Part shown: positions 31,001 through 41,562 of the stretch, piece after piece
How positions within the stretch are numbered: the stretch's first letter is position 1
Layout: each line of letters starts with the position of its first letter
Assembly: GCA_030704615.1 (NCBI GenBank)
Contig: CM060733.1
Coordinates: forward strand, 46,376,001 to 46,440,000
DNA length: 64,000 bases
Origin: Takakia lepidozioides
Taxonomy: Eukaryota; Streptophyta; Takakiopsida; Takakiales; Takakiaceae
Reading direction: 5' to 3'
Notes under the pieces: model-generated
What the model was told of the DNA's origin: nothing
Seen by the model: the letters and a program-made list of their open reading frames with translations, nothing else
Database searches by the model: none
Position numbers and translations under genes: made by a program

Positions 31001-33417
31001 TCGCAATGTTCAGGTCCTTCAAAGTCTGATCCAGCACAATGACGGCGCGCTTTTCGAGCTGCAAATAGTATATTTGTCAGAATTGCAAAAAAGAAACACA
31101 TCACATACTTGAAGAGAAGAAACAGCATGTTCGAATACACACCTGACTCCAAAATGTAGCCTTGTGGAGCCAGTTATCAAACACCAAATCACTGATTCCT
31201 TCCACCTTTGTGCCAGGCTGTATGGTGCTCTTTGGGAACTGATTCAAGTCCTTTACTGTTTGATCTGAGTTCCATATCTCCAGCCACTTATTTTTGTTTG
31301 TGGGTCGACCATCGATATGGCCAGCCGGTGCAATTTCTCCTGCTGCATCTCCGGATGCACATGCTTGTCATAGTGTGTTTTGATCTGCTGAAGGAACTCA
31401 GGACCAAGTCCAGGATCTACTATTCTAAGCTGCTTTCCGAAGGCTGACATCAATTTGGTTCTTCGCATCTCAAACTCCTTGTTTATTGCAGCTTCCACAC
31501 CCTTTGATGTCCTTAGTTCCTCTGGTGTAGTGCGGTAATATTCGGATTTTCCCTTCTCAGCTGCCTCTGCCAGTTCTTGCTGCATTCATTCAAGTAGTGA
31601 TTAGCTCCGAAGGGACTCTAAACATGTATTCGAAAAGTAAACAGATTACAGACTCGGGCTTACCGCATACATGTACTCCAGAAACGCCTCTCGTGTCAAA
31701 GAATACCAAGTGCCTGCAGCTCTTCCTGTTTCGCACTTCTTGATGATATTGGGTGGTAGTACTGTCCGAAAATCATCCAGCTTCATCAGACCAATCCTCT
31801 GAATTCGGAATAGTGTGTGAACCAAGCTTGTTGTCACATGCGATTTCTCTGTCGATCTGCAAAAACATTGAAAACATTGCATTCCTTAACACTGTTTTTT
31901 GAGGATCAACAAGACACTACAGAGGGAATCAAATCTCCTGGATGACTTACTTGTTCACGTCGTGCATAGCTGTAAGAAGCCTAGCGATGTCGTTTCCTGG
32001 ATCCAAAACCATTGCCTCCACAGCAACATGCTTGTCTTTGTCTTTCGAATGGTGTTTCTGAATGTATCCCATCCATGCCAGCAATCGGTGGTTGCCGTCC
32101 CAGACGTAGAACATGTGGTTGCAAAATTGCTGGGTGTTCTTTCCCATCATGAGGCCCAGCTCGAACTCCTCATTGGCATCTTTCCAGCACTCATCCCAGT
32201 TATCACTGATCTCTGGAGAAACTAATGTGCTTTTCCCATTTATATCCGTCAGTGACACATAAAAAACTTGTGCACCAAGTCTATATCCATGCACAAAATC
32301 ACTCTCCAATTTTGTTATGTCATGGGAAAGAGGTGGACGCACAACAGGCATTGATATCATCCGGCACAGAGGTATGTCCAGACGCCCTCCAGATACGAGC
32401 ATGTCCCTTATAACCTCCTGAGAGTTTACCTTCTGGAATGACATGAGTTCTTTCACCTTGTCAAGGTAGTGCACTTCGGATTCATCTGCTTCATCTGTAT
32501 TCTCTGAGCTTTTTGCGGACTCGTCCCCATCTCCAGATCCTTTCCCCTCTGATCCTGTAGGCTTCGACCTCACAGTTTTCTGCACGATGCCATTCAGTTC
32601 TGACTAAGTGATTTGCAAATAGTGAATGGCGGTAACGACAATCACTCTGTATCAAGGAAACTCACCATGAATGGTGTGAAAGAATTCAGCACAATCTACA
32701 CATGCAAAGCCGAGACTGCCGTATTCAAAACAAAAGTGAGAGCGATAGCGAACGGCGTTAACGACAATCACAAAAGATAACAACCTGCCGGATCGGTGTT
32801 GTGTAATGACATATATGTGCAACTGATTGGCGGCAACGACATTCAGTGTAGTTTAGGGAGAATAGTAAGTGCAGACTCTCTCTTCAAACACATAGGTACA
32901 TAAATCTCATGAGCAGAATCGAATGGCGTTAACGACGCTCGCGATTCAGTAGTTCCTGCTAAAGAATGGAAGAGGAAGGACTCCTTGAAAGGCAATCACA
33001 CAGACTATATGATAAAACTTACTGGCACCTTCTTAGGTTTTGAAATTTGATCCCCTTCTGCAGCTTTCCTCTTCCCTCTCACATCTGCTGGAGTTTCTGT
33101 CTGCGCAAGGGTTTCTTGACCTTCTTCAGGTTCGGCGTTCCGCGTGCTTCCACCTTCTTCAGTGTCCCTGCGATTCATCTCTGCCTCCACAGGCTGGCGC
33201 ACTCTTATCGCCGACTGTGTCGCAGCCGCTGCCCAGTCTCCGTCTGCTCTTGTGAATCAGTCTCCGCGTTCACCTGCTGCCTTGGCCCTGTGTTCTCCAA
33301 CAAACGACGCCTCGTCATTTTCTCTCTTGCTCTGCGTCTCTCTCTAAGGGAAGTAAAATAAAGAGACTTTCTTCTCTTTCGTATTCTAGAAGGAACCCTC
33401 TCCAGCTTGACTACCAC
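28015..33417 (-). CDS. ParB-like/DNA amino-methyltransferase protein of transposon A
   Basis: Multi-exon gene, with exons set by comparison with copy B and GT-AG sites. Approximate exons: 33417-33025, 32585-31950, 31860-31660, 31580-31143, 31061-30832, 29887-29235, 29125-28785, 28590-28303 and 28208-28015. Exon 1 is basic/acidic (KRRKSLYF). Exon 2 holds a ParB/sulfiredoxin-type module with YVWDGNHRLLAW. Exon 6 has a Lys/Glu linker. Exon 7 carries ADIVILDIPDG in the position of the catalytic DPPY, then FLSDAGTLLLFQS. Exons 8-9 join into the SAM-binding end (VVDLSVSTG...SLFGMEGDSDLY). Catalytic motif before SAM motif is the permuted order of beta-class N4/N6 DNA methyltransferases. ParB-methyltransferase fusions are known from phages and bacteria. 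DIPDG is not canonical, so activity is uncertain. Exon 1 needs one frame correction. Confidence 0.75.
30029..30752. repeat. Seven interspersed palindromes in an intron of the transposon A methyltransferase gene
   Basis: 22-24-bp palindromes start at about 30029, 30135, 30295, 30403, 30498, 30610 and 30731. The typical arm is GTGAATGTCGT and the centre is CA. Arms vary (GGCGT, GTCGT, GTCTG) with mostly matched changes on both sides. Spacing is about 95-160 bp and the DNA between them is unrelated. All lie in the long intron between exons 5 and 6. Confidence 0.88.
32622..32943. repeat. Four degenerate palindromes in intron 1 of the transposon A methyltransferase gene
   Basis: Located at about 32622-32645, 32748-32772, 32823-32846 and 32920-32943. 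Centres read GGCGGTAACGAC, GGCGTTAACGAC, GGCGGCAACGAC and GGCGTTAACGAC. They are related to the downstream set, but their arms pair less well. Confidence 0.75.
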
Positions 33418-34173
33418 TCTCCCTCTAAGCGCGAAAAGTAGAAAAACGCAGTGACTCTCGATTTCTTGCGGGATTGCCTGTGTTCTTGCGTGTCTCTAGA
33501 AGCATCGGATTCCCTCCCGCGTGACCGTTACACATAGTCGTTTCGTTATTAGTGCACATGCCAGCAATTGGTGTACAGCTGTTCGTATTCAGTTATGGAT
33601 GTCTGACGTGTGCCGCCCAAAACAAAACGGCGTGTTCTAAATTATAACTGGTTCAATATTTAAAAAGAACAGCGAATCCCAGAAATTGATGCGCAGTCTT
33701 AAACAAATAAATATAAATGAACGAGAGTTTGATGACAAATTTTGGAATATCATACACGGTCATCCTTGTTATCCAAACCCCACATTCGTTGCACATTTGG
33801 AACTTTCCAGGTGCGCATGATCATTGGTAGTAGTATATAGATACATTTACTTAATCTGCAATCCCATTCTCGGATCCTGTGGCATGCTTCCAGGAAGTCG
33901 GCTTTGTTATTGGGTTTATTGATGAGGTTCTGATTAACGGTTTAACAGTTGCCGACACTGCCCCTATGGATTCTCTGACCACTGGGCCCACAAGAAAAGT
34001 AATTAAAATGGACGGCTGCATATCTGGAATGAATAACAGAATATGCACAGTCGTTATCTGAGCTTCCTCCGCCATATGCTCTGCTCATTCTTCAACTGTG
34101 TTCTGGAGACAGCAGTAAACCGATTTACACTAGATCTGCGATAGCAAGGTACAAACATACTCGAGGAAGGAAG
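33418..34173. promoter_or_regulatory. Divergent intergenic region of transposon A
   Basis: 756 bp lie between the 5' ends of the two oppositely oriented genes, so it must hold both promoters. No palindromes of the intron type and no clear TATA pair were recognised. A small ORF pair here (33.85-34.07 kb) has no support. Confidence 0.5.
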
Positions 34174-37100
34174 ATGGCTTCCTCTGAAGCGGAGTTCTTC
34201 TCAGACGACAAACCAGTGCCGTTCTCCCAGGAAGTCCTTGACAATGGATTTGCAATTGTTCTGGAACATGTCTTGGCTACCCGTTTTCAGCTGCAGAATG
34301 GCTCCATCTTTTTGGAGAAAGAGGTTTACGATCTGAAAGGGAAGTTGGTGAAATATTCTTTCCAAAACCGTGATGAGACGGCTCATATCAGCCAGTGGAG
34401 AGTGCGTCCTGGTCGATACAGAGTACTTGGAGAGCCTCGGCGAAAGTCCCTTGGGTCATATGTGACGCCCGGGACTGCTGCTTCGGTCGTTGAAGACAAG
34501 AGGGAGGTGGTGGTGAAAAAAGAACAGACTTCCTCCACTCCAATCGTTGAGCTTTCGGATTCTTCCGATGATGACATAAGTGAAATTCCAAATCCAGTCC
34601 TTCCTACTGTGGTTGCAGAAGCTGATGAAGAAGAGATTCGTAGTGTCATTCCAAAATTGCGGGCGATGGGAGGAATGGCTGGATTCAAAAGTGAGTTGCG
34701 GGGAATTGATTGGAATCTTTGAAGCAGGTGCCTGTGAAGTTCTTGCCGGAGACTTTTGATGGCGATATCCTATTCGAGCTGCCTCCTCCTCCGCGAGTTG
34801 GAGGTGTAACAATCATGATGCATGGAATGGACAAGAAACACGACGGGCACCCGTGGTGCAGAACAAAAACATCCAATATTCAGAATGATGACAAGCTTGT
34901 TTTCAGGAGGACAGTTTGCAATGGACACCTTAGGTGTGATAATTTGAATTGCAGACACTTTCTTCAGTCTGGAGTTCATAATCAAAGCGAATGGGAGGGT
35001 CTGGCGGAGAATCCATTTCAGCCTGGGACTGCCCCTCCACCGGCAAACACTTTCGTCTGCAAATTCTGCAAACTTGTGCCATCCTGCTTGGCGCTCTGCG
35101 GAGCAAGAATGTACTATGTTGTCCACCGTTTGAATACAATGACGAGAGCTTGTGTGCATTTTGGATTCCATAACCATCCTGTCTCGAAGGGGGATTACAG
35201 GGAGAGTGTTGAGACAGTATCGAGGTTGATCAAACAGGAGTTCGGGAGAAACCCATCCGCAACAACATCTGCAATTGCTCTTGGCGCAAGCAAGTCCTTC
35301 TTGGAAAGCCATATTTTGAGTGAAGGAGATTCTGTGGGGACTAAACTTGACGGTGCAGCATTGGACCTGGTCATGGATCATTTCTCCACTTTAAGTTCAC
35401 CTAACATTCGGCATCAGATCAATGCATTGAGAATGGGCTCTGGGATCAGAGGCTACATAGACAATATTTTGGAATTGAAACGACTGAGCAAGTACGATTA
35501 CATCCAGGACAATGTATTCCCAGGTCAAGGTGCCATCAAAGTTTTTCTTTTCAAAATGTCGACTGTTGGGGAGGGCAGTGGGGTTAGCCTCGTGAAGCGG
35601 ATGCAAAACTGGGGACTTGCAGAACTGTTTTCTTATGTTTGATCATGTGAAACGAGTGAAGGATTGGACAACAATGGCTTGTCATGTCTACGATCCAGTG
35701 TACCAACGAGTTATGACAATTGCAGTTTGTGACATGCAATCCGAGGATACGGAATCCCAGAAGCTCATGTGGAATTCCCTGATACGTGTCATGGGCTGCC
35801 ATGGGCTGCCATCTCCAAATTTCGCAGGTTTCATGGCGGATAGTGCTCAAGCAAATTTCAATGCTATTCGTATTGTCTTCGGATCGGGCGACCCAAAAGT
35901 GCCTATGCCAGGAAGAGAGCGTACATGTCTATTCCATTGGACACAATCTCTGGAAAAACATACAAAGTCGGACATCAAACCAGAGATGCAGACTCAGCAC
36001 CGTAAATTGTGCAAAGAGTACAAAGATGCTAGAACAATGAAGGAGGCGGACACTTTGTTCCAGACAATTCGTGCCTGGTGGTTCTCTTCTGGAGCTGCAT
36101 CACTTGAGAGTATGAGAGCATTGGAAGATTGGCTGGCGTTTTGGCACTTCCGGTATAGACAGTGGGGAGCAGCCATGACAATGGTACGAGGCTTCTATTT
36201 CATGCTTTATTCATACATTTGCTTTCCATATTTTTGACTCATTGCTTTCTTTATGTTGTTTCCTGTGCACTATTCTGAAGTGTGGTTATCCTCTTTGCAG
36301 AACATGTCCATTGAGGAAATAGGCAGACATGCCATCTTGCAATTTGGCAGAAACTGTGCACAATGCATGGTTGCAGCAGTCTGGGAAACGAGGTCGGGAT
36401 TTGTATGTGGCAACAACAGATGATTTGATACGTGCCTTGCAACAACAAACCCGATACCGTGATTTCTTACGAGGTGGGGTTGGTGGCAAGGGTCCGGACA
36501 AATCGGAGTTGATGTTGCGTGCTGCAAACAGATCTGGGGATCCAATCAAGATAGCACGGGCGGTGAGCATGTATGCCCAGGGAACGCCACTTGTTTCTAG
36601 AGTTCCACATCTTGAAGGGGAGGAGAGATTCGGCTCCTGTAAGAGGAAATTGAACACTCCACCTGGTTCGGATTCAGATTCCCACAGGGCAGACCGTGAT
36701 AACTTCTCGAAGCCTCGTGTTCCCCTGCATGACAGCTCCGTGTCCGGAACCTCCATTGTGGAGGAACCTCCAACACGACGGCAAGCTCCAGCATCAAACC
36801 GTGCCACTGAAATGGTGCAGGAGAGAAACAACCCCCTTGATGTGCTTGAGTCCGCATGCCCCGACCACGTTTGGCACATAGAACACACAAGTGTCGGGTC
36901 TCGTGTGAAATGTACAGCGATCAGGGCAACTAATTTCGAGAAGTGCACTTCATCTATATCCAGAGGTGGTGCCCGAACTCCTGCTCCGACTTTCACGGGC
37001 TTGATGCGTCCATACGGTCAACCAGAAGCCAAGAACCACAAGTTCTGGTTCTGCGCAGATGATTGTGCCAGATGTGTGCATGGAACTGTGCGTCCTTCCG

Positions 37101-37687
37101 TAGTGATGAAGCCATCTCCTCCAACCGTTTGGCCCGTGAAGGTGGGAACACATCTCAGCTTTCAGGAGATTGAAATGCTGGAGGAGGCAGGTTTTTCCCT
37201 TGCGAGACAACCCCAACTCCATGCATGTGCTACTACTCCTGCGTCCTCCCGGGTCCCCCCGGCAAATCCTGACTTGTGGCCAACCAAACGAGATGGAAAG
37301 CTCGTTCGGCGTTTCCCTCCAACCGCTGAACACTTTGGCAAAGTGGAGTCCGCAAGAATGCTCCAAGCTCGTGTCGGAAGCACCACGGAAGTACCCGATC
37401 CAGGATATGGTCGGGTATTCACAATCATCACTTCCACATCTGCTGTTCATGACAGGACCTACGACATCACGGTTTCCAATTTCCCCAATTGCACATGTCC
37501 TGATTTTGTGAATATGCTATCAACCAGTTTGGGCAAGAGAGGTAAATTCATACCCTGCAAACATTTGTATTTCATATTTTTGAGGAGGATGGTTTGCGAT
37601 CCCAAACGTGACAACTTCATTCACCAGGCCACTATGAGTTTCAACGAGGTCGATACTCTTTTGCAGCGGGATACAACACATGGGTAG
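34174..37687 (+). CDS. MULE-type transposase with SWIM zinc finger, transposon A
   Basis: It would cut and move the element. The start MASSEAEFFSDDK aligns with copy B. After an N-terminal region comes VKKE (SUMO-site consensus) and PIVELSDSSDDD (SUMO-interaction-like). Next is a Cys/His module (FVCKFCK...PSC, then ACVHFGFHNHPV), resembling WRKY/GCM-type binding domains. The DDE core has CFLMFDH, CDMQSEDTES, GFMADSAQANFNA and the C-x2-H RTCLFHWTQSLEKH. An intron lies at 36184-36300 (GTACG...TTTGCAG). The C-terminal SWIM finger reads CTCPDFVN...CKHLYFIF. Three single-base indels interrupt the frame: a missing G near 34707, an extra A near 35607 and an extra G near 36321. All are in homopolymers, so sequencing error is possible. 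Confidence 0.8.
36184..36300 (+). other. Intron of transposase A
   Basis: GT (after ...GCCATGACAATG) to TTTGCAG. The same position in copy B has GTAAGC...GTGCAG. It splits the region between the WFSSGAA...FRYRQWG stretch and the DMPSCNLAETVHNAW stretch. Confidence 0.75.
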
Positions 37688-38302
37688 CATGAACTATGTA
37701 ATGTGGTATGTGGATGACCATGATTTGAAATGTGTAATTCACATCAATTCGTCGGCTGTGCAATGATATGGCCTCCAACTATACGGAGTGAGGTCTGAGT
37801 GACAACTTTTAGGTAGTGCACATTTGTCATTGCACCGTTCGAAGTCTACATGTCTTGCTGTTGCTATGCACTACAATGATCTTTTGAAGATGATCATAAC
37901 TCTCATTGTTATTTGAGGAGGGAGGAAGTCTTCTCGTGGCAGCCTTTATGGCGCACACTTTGTGAGGATATTTTGTCGTCTTCGTAATTGTAAAAGTGAA
38001 ACAAACATTTGTAATTGCACAATGTTGGATGCTGCAATTGTAGGCCTCAACGCTCGTCTTGATTCTATTTAGGCAAGATTCCCTGCATTAATTCCACGGT
38101 CATAGGACCATCCACGGTTATAGGCGGCGCATGTTAATGCTGACGTGGCAGTTGACGGACAGTGCCACGTCATCATTTACCGCCACATCAGCATGCTGAC
38201 ATGACGCTCACGCCACGTCAGCATGTGTGCAGGCTCACGCCACGTCAGCTGGCGTGAGCGTACGCTCACGCCACGTCATTCCTGCGTGAGCGTACGCTCG
38301 CG
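37688..38302. other. Right arm of transposon A with CACGTCA-type subterminal repeats
   Basis: No gene. From about 38140 the motifs CTCACGCCACGTCA, CCACGTCAGC and GCGTGAGCGTACGCTCACG recur in both orientations, mirroring the left end. These are plausible transposase-binding sites. Confidence 0.65.
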
Positions 38303-38337
38303 CGCTCACGTGCAACGCTCACGCCATTGCGTCGTTG
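38303..38337 (-). repeat. Right terminal inverted repeat of transposon A
   Basis: The reverse complement starts CAACGACGCAATGGCGTGAG, then CGTTGCACGTGAGCG. It aligns with the left end apart from a 10-base variable block and one gap. It is followed at once by target duplication CTTCGTGGT. Confidence 0.75.
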
Positions 38338-38560
38338 CTTCGTGGTGGTTCGTCATAAAAGGACGGTGTTGTTTGTGAAACCCCCGGGACAGTCACAGAA
38401 GTATATATAGGGAGTAGTAACCCCGAGAACGGTGCAAGCCCGTTAGTGACCAAAAACTAGTGAGTAAGCGTGCGAGCCGGAAAACGACCAAGGAGTGGGG
38501 AGCTGTTCTGGACTGCCAACAACCAAAGGGAATTTTCACTAGGCCCAAAGTGAGCGAGGG
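38338..38560 (+). repeat. LTR fragment, right part, continuing from 26981
   Basis: It resumes the LTR interrupted at 26981, sharing the 9-bp CTTCGTGGT. The TATATATAGGG motif and the 'ggtgcaagcccgtt' segment match the chromovirus LTR. Similarity fades near 38560, before the LTR's 3' end. Confidence 0.88.
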
Positions 38561-39298
38561 TCTCGTGTCTAAGACTATGTCATGTAGGCACAAAAAATCT
38601 TTCAAAAGAGAAACCCTAATCTCTACTTCTACAACTACAAGATCTAATCCTTCTTATCATGTTAATACTAAGGGTTCAAATGATGATGACACATGTTACG
38701 CTAATCCCTAATAATCACAAAAGGTCTAATCATTCTATTCATGTTAGGATACTACATATTACAGTAAGGGTTCATATAATGATGGCACCTGTACACTTGT
38801 GCACTCTACACTTTATACTTGTAGGTGCTTGAATTGTTTACACCAACTGTTCATATAAGGGCTCGGGTTGCGAACTCCGAGGAACTGAACAAAATCGAAA
38901 AGAAGCCTCGCCCGAGAGGGATGCAAAAGTGGGAAGTCAATCCCCCAGCCGATCCAAGGTGCTCCATGGCCCAATCCCTGGCCCAGTATCTATCCCTGAC
39001 TCTCCCAGGAAAGTAGACTAGGACTCCTTACTCCGAGAGGAGTTGGGAATGTTCTTTGACAAGAGCCAGATCGAGCTTCAACACTTCCTGAGCTTCATCA
39101 AGATCTCCCGCATCTTCACTCCAGACCATCGTCTGATCAGGGTCTGTCCTTGCAAGAGGGGCAGTCCCCAAAACACCTGGTCCTGACAAGTTGTCTCGTC
39201 TTTGATCCCTCCAGAGGGGCCCGCGGGCGCCCCGATCACGTTGATCAGCTCTATGATCCCGTTCCCGACGAGCGGGTCTGTGATCACGATCACGGTGA
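38561..39298. other. Unannotated DNA
   Basis: No supported gene. Plus-strand peptides such as GMQKWEVNPPADPRCSMAQS have no recognisable domain. Confidence 0.4.
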
Positions 39299-39712
39299 GC
39301 TTATCAAGTTAAATAAGCACAGTGTGAAAACAACTAGAATAAAGCTAGTTATTTGTATTTAACACTTGGATTTAGGTCAAGTGTTAAATCAGGTGTCAAG
39401 TTTAGTTTGACACTTGAACCGTCTTATCTTCACGAGAGCGGCAGTCGCGCAGCTCATCTCTCTCGAGTTGAGCCTACGCGACCGAGCTCCTGCATCGTTT
39501 AGGACTGTTGTGGGGTGGAGTCCCCACAGCTTGGGGTGCCCTTGGCTCGACTTCTATTGTAAAGAGTGATAGCGATGGATTTCATATTTCTTGTGTTGGG
39601 AGTGTGTGTGTTTTTAGCTTTCTCAATCACTCGATAGAGATCACTTGCATCTGTGAGTGCCAGAGGTGAGTTTAGTTTAGCACTTGTAGTTTTTTTTGTT
39701 TTGGAAGTGACA
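39299..39712 (+). repeat. Third copy of the fold-back arm repeat, single
   Basis: It begins GCTTATCAAGTTAAATAAGC and follows the left arm at 3331 with several indels and substitutions. It continues past the arm boundary into 'tgtgagtgccaga.gtgagttt.gtttagcactt'. There is no inverted partner nearby, so the repeat also exists alone. Confidence 0.85.
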
Positions 39713-40417
39713 GAAGAATATTATGGTAGATTATGTTTGTGACAAGGCTGGTGGAGCAGCAAGATGATGCGCAAATGTAAGGAAGACTGTGTCTGTTGGT
39801 AGCTGCTGACAACCGTAACTCTGTCCATGGACTTCTTCTCCGAAGGTGGAAGACTGTATGCAACATGCATGCAAGAGTGTGGTTGTGACAAGGGAACAAA
39901 CGCTTGCGGTTGCAAAGCTGTTGCAAGTTGGGCACTTGGTGCGTCGCTATAACTGCAACTGTACAGGAGCACCGCAAGAGGCAGATTGCTCTACAGCCTT
40001 TGTTGTACCTGGTCAGTCCAATGGTGACAAATCCAGACCTTGTTAAAGCAATATAGACAGAGAAGCGATTTGTAGAAAGAAGGTGAGGAGCAGTGAAGAG
40101 TGTACGGGAAAGGGAGCTCTGGCAGCCATGGCAAAGCATCGCGCTCCGCATCACGAGTTATCTCGAAAGAATCGAAGAAGAGTAACGATGCGAAAAGCCC
40201 GCTTACAGTGTTGAAAACATTCAACACAACATGCGGATTATCTACCTGAGTGCTGCTGAAGCTGCATGGATTAAGCTTCTTCAACACGGCCAATGGAGTG
40301 TTCATTATATGACAGTTATGACCAAGGAAGTGAGGAAACACCTCATCTGCTCAGCTCAAGCTTTCCCGCTCTACAAGCTCCACGCTAAAGCAGACATGGT
40401 GAAATGGAAGGGATGCA
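39713..40417. other. Unannotated DNA beside the mannanase relic
   Basis: Short plus-strand frames contain no recognised motif. The stretch may hold further decayed exons of the same gene, but none could be identified. Confidence 0.35.
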
Positions 40418-40625
40418 CTCGGCTTTGTGGTAGCTGAAGCCAAGAGACAGGGAATACGATTGATACTCACCTTCACCAATAATTATTCTATCTTCGGTGG
40501 AAGACGCAATATGTGCAATGCGCGAGCCAGTATGCTGGTATTCATCTGAATTCGGAGGATGGCGGCGTATGTGAAGAACTGGGATTCTAATCATGTGTTG
40601 GAGCTGCAGGGAGGTAGCGTGGTGG
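40418..40625 (+). pseudogene. Relic of a plant endo-1,4-beta-mannanase (GH5)
   Basis: Two fragments match the family. DALGFVVAEAKRQGIRLILT + FTNNYSIFGGR corresponds to the 'LDFVV.EA...GI.LILS..NN...FGG' element. MAAYVKNWDSNHVLEL corresponds to 'MAAYVKS.D.NHLLE.G'. In an intact enzyme these lie roughly 150-200 residues apart, but here they are under 100 bp apart. The catalytic-Glu regions are missing and stops intervene. It is therefore an internally deleted, non-functional relic of a cell-wall mannan hydrolase gene. Confidence 0.6.
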
Positions 40626-41562
40626 CGTAGGGTCGCAAGCACGGGGTCGGGGACATTGGCTAGGGACAGCAACGGCAGCGCCGGCCGGGTAGAAGGCTGA
40701 ACTGAAATGCTTGGTGTCAGTTGGAATGACCAGCAACCTTTCCCTCCAGCAAGTCCACCCAACATAGCTCAGAGACAGAGGAGACCTGTGACCTTTGCAT
40801 CCATTTGGGGGACATAATGGTTTCCAGCAACGAGCTGTTAGGAGATCTGCAGCCGCTTTTCTTTCCCAAATCACAGATGAATGAAGGAGACTGTCACCGA
40901 GATATGGAGTGAGTGGTTATCCAACCTTGAAGTTTGTGGCCAGTTTGAACGTTGTTGCTGCCCAACTTGGCCAGACACTCGGTACACGAGCTTGCAAAGC
41001 TGCAGGGAACATTGCAGACAAGTCCAACGGGGATGTTGCGGTGGATCAGTATACCGCTATCGGGTATGCTCCTACATTGAACATGATCGCTACCTGAATT
41101 GAGATAGTGCCTTGCCCTATCGAAGTATGCAGATCTATGCTCCAAGCTTCAACAAAATGACGAAGCTGATCTGCTTACTCTCTACTCTCTGGATAGTCCA
41201 ACACAGTTGCCTTTGTCAATAAACTCCTTCACCACTTCCACATTTGACACTAGGTCCGAAGATTGTCTGAAGAGAGAGCAAGTGCAGATGGCAGCTATCC
41301 ACCAGGTTCTGACAGAGTATCATCAGGGCTTGTCCCTACATTAGGGATGGCTCGAGTGCTTGCATCACGGGAAACAGATGCCTGACGCTGCACAGGCCAT
41401 CGCCATCGCCACAACCATACACCCGAGCTCGAGAGTCGTCGCTGGAGCAAAGCAGCTCACTAAGAGAGTGAGCCTGTGGTGCACCCGTAACCACAAATGA
41501 AACCTGGGAACGGTTCTTAATGGCGGGAACGTTTTGGTGTTAAAAAAAAAAAAAAAAAAAAA
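40626..41562. other. Unannotated DNA ending in poly-A
   Basis: No supported gene. An A-run of over 20 bases at about 41541-41563 directly precedes block X of the next element. Confidence 0.45.

Larger units (their letters stand above)
26982..38337. mobile_element. Mutator-like DNA transposon A with divergent transposase and ParB-methyltransferase genes
   Basis: The element is 11,356 bp, inserted into an LTR, and flanked by the 9-bp target duplication CTTCGTGGT (26973-26981 and 38338-38346). Duplications of 8-11 bp are typical of Mutator elements. The ends are imperfect inverted repeats starting CA and sharing GGCGTGAGC and CACGTGAGCG. Subterminal DNA repeats CTCACGCCACGTCA-type motifs. It holds two divergent genes about 0.75 kb apart: a minus-strand, multi-exon ParB-like/methyltransferase gene (28.0-33.4 kb) and a plus-strand SWIM-type transposase (34.2-37.7 kb). 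A diverged copy of the same pair is at 46.5-56.8 kb. A few single-base indels interrupt the frames. Confidence 0.88.

Noticed and set aside
33040-33361. Plus-strand Ser/Leu-rich ORFs
   Set aside because: Antisense shadows of exon 1 of the transposon A methyltransferase gene.
40909-41097. Thioredoxin/PDI-like fragment because of SGYPTLKF
   Set aside because: A single short motif with no CxxC active site and no further similarity.
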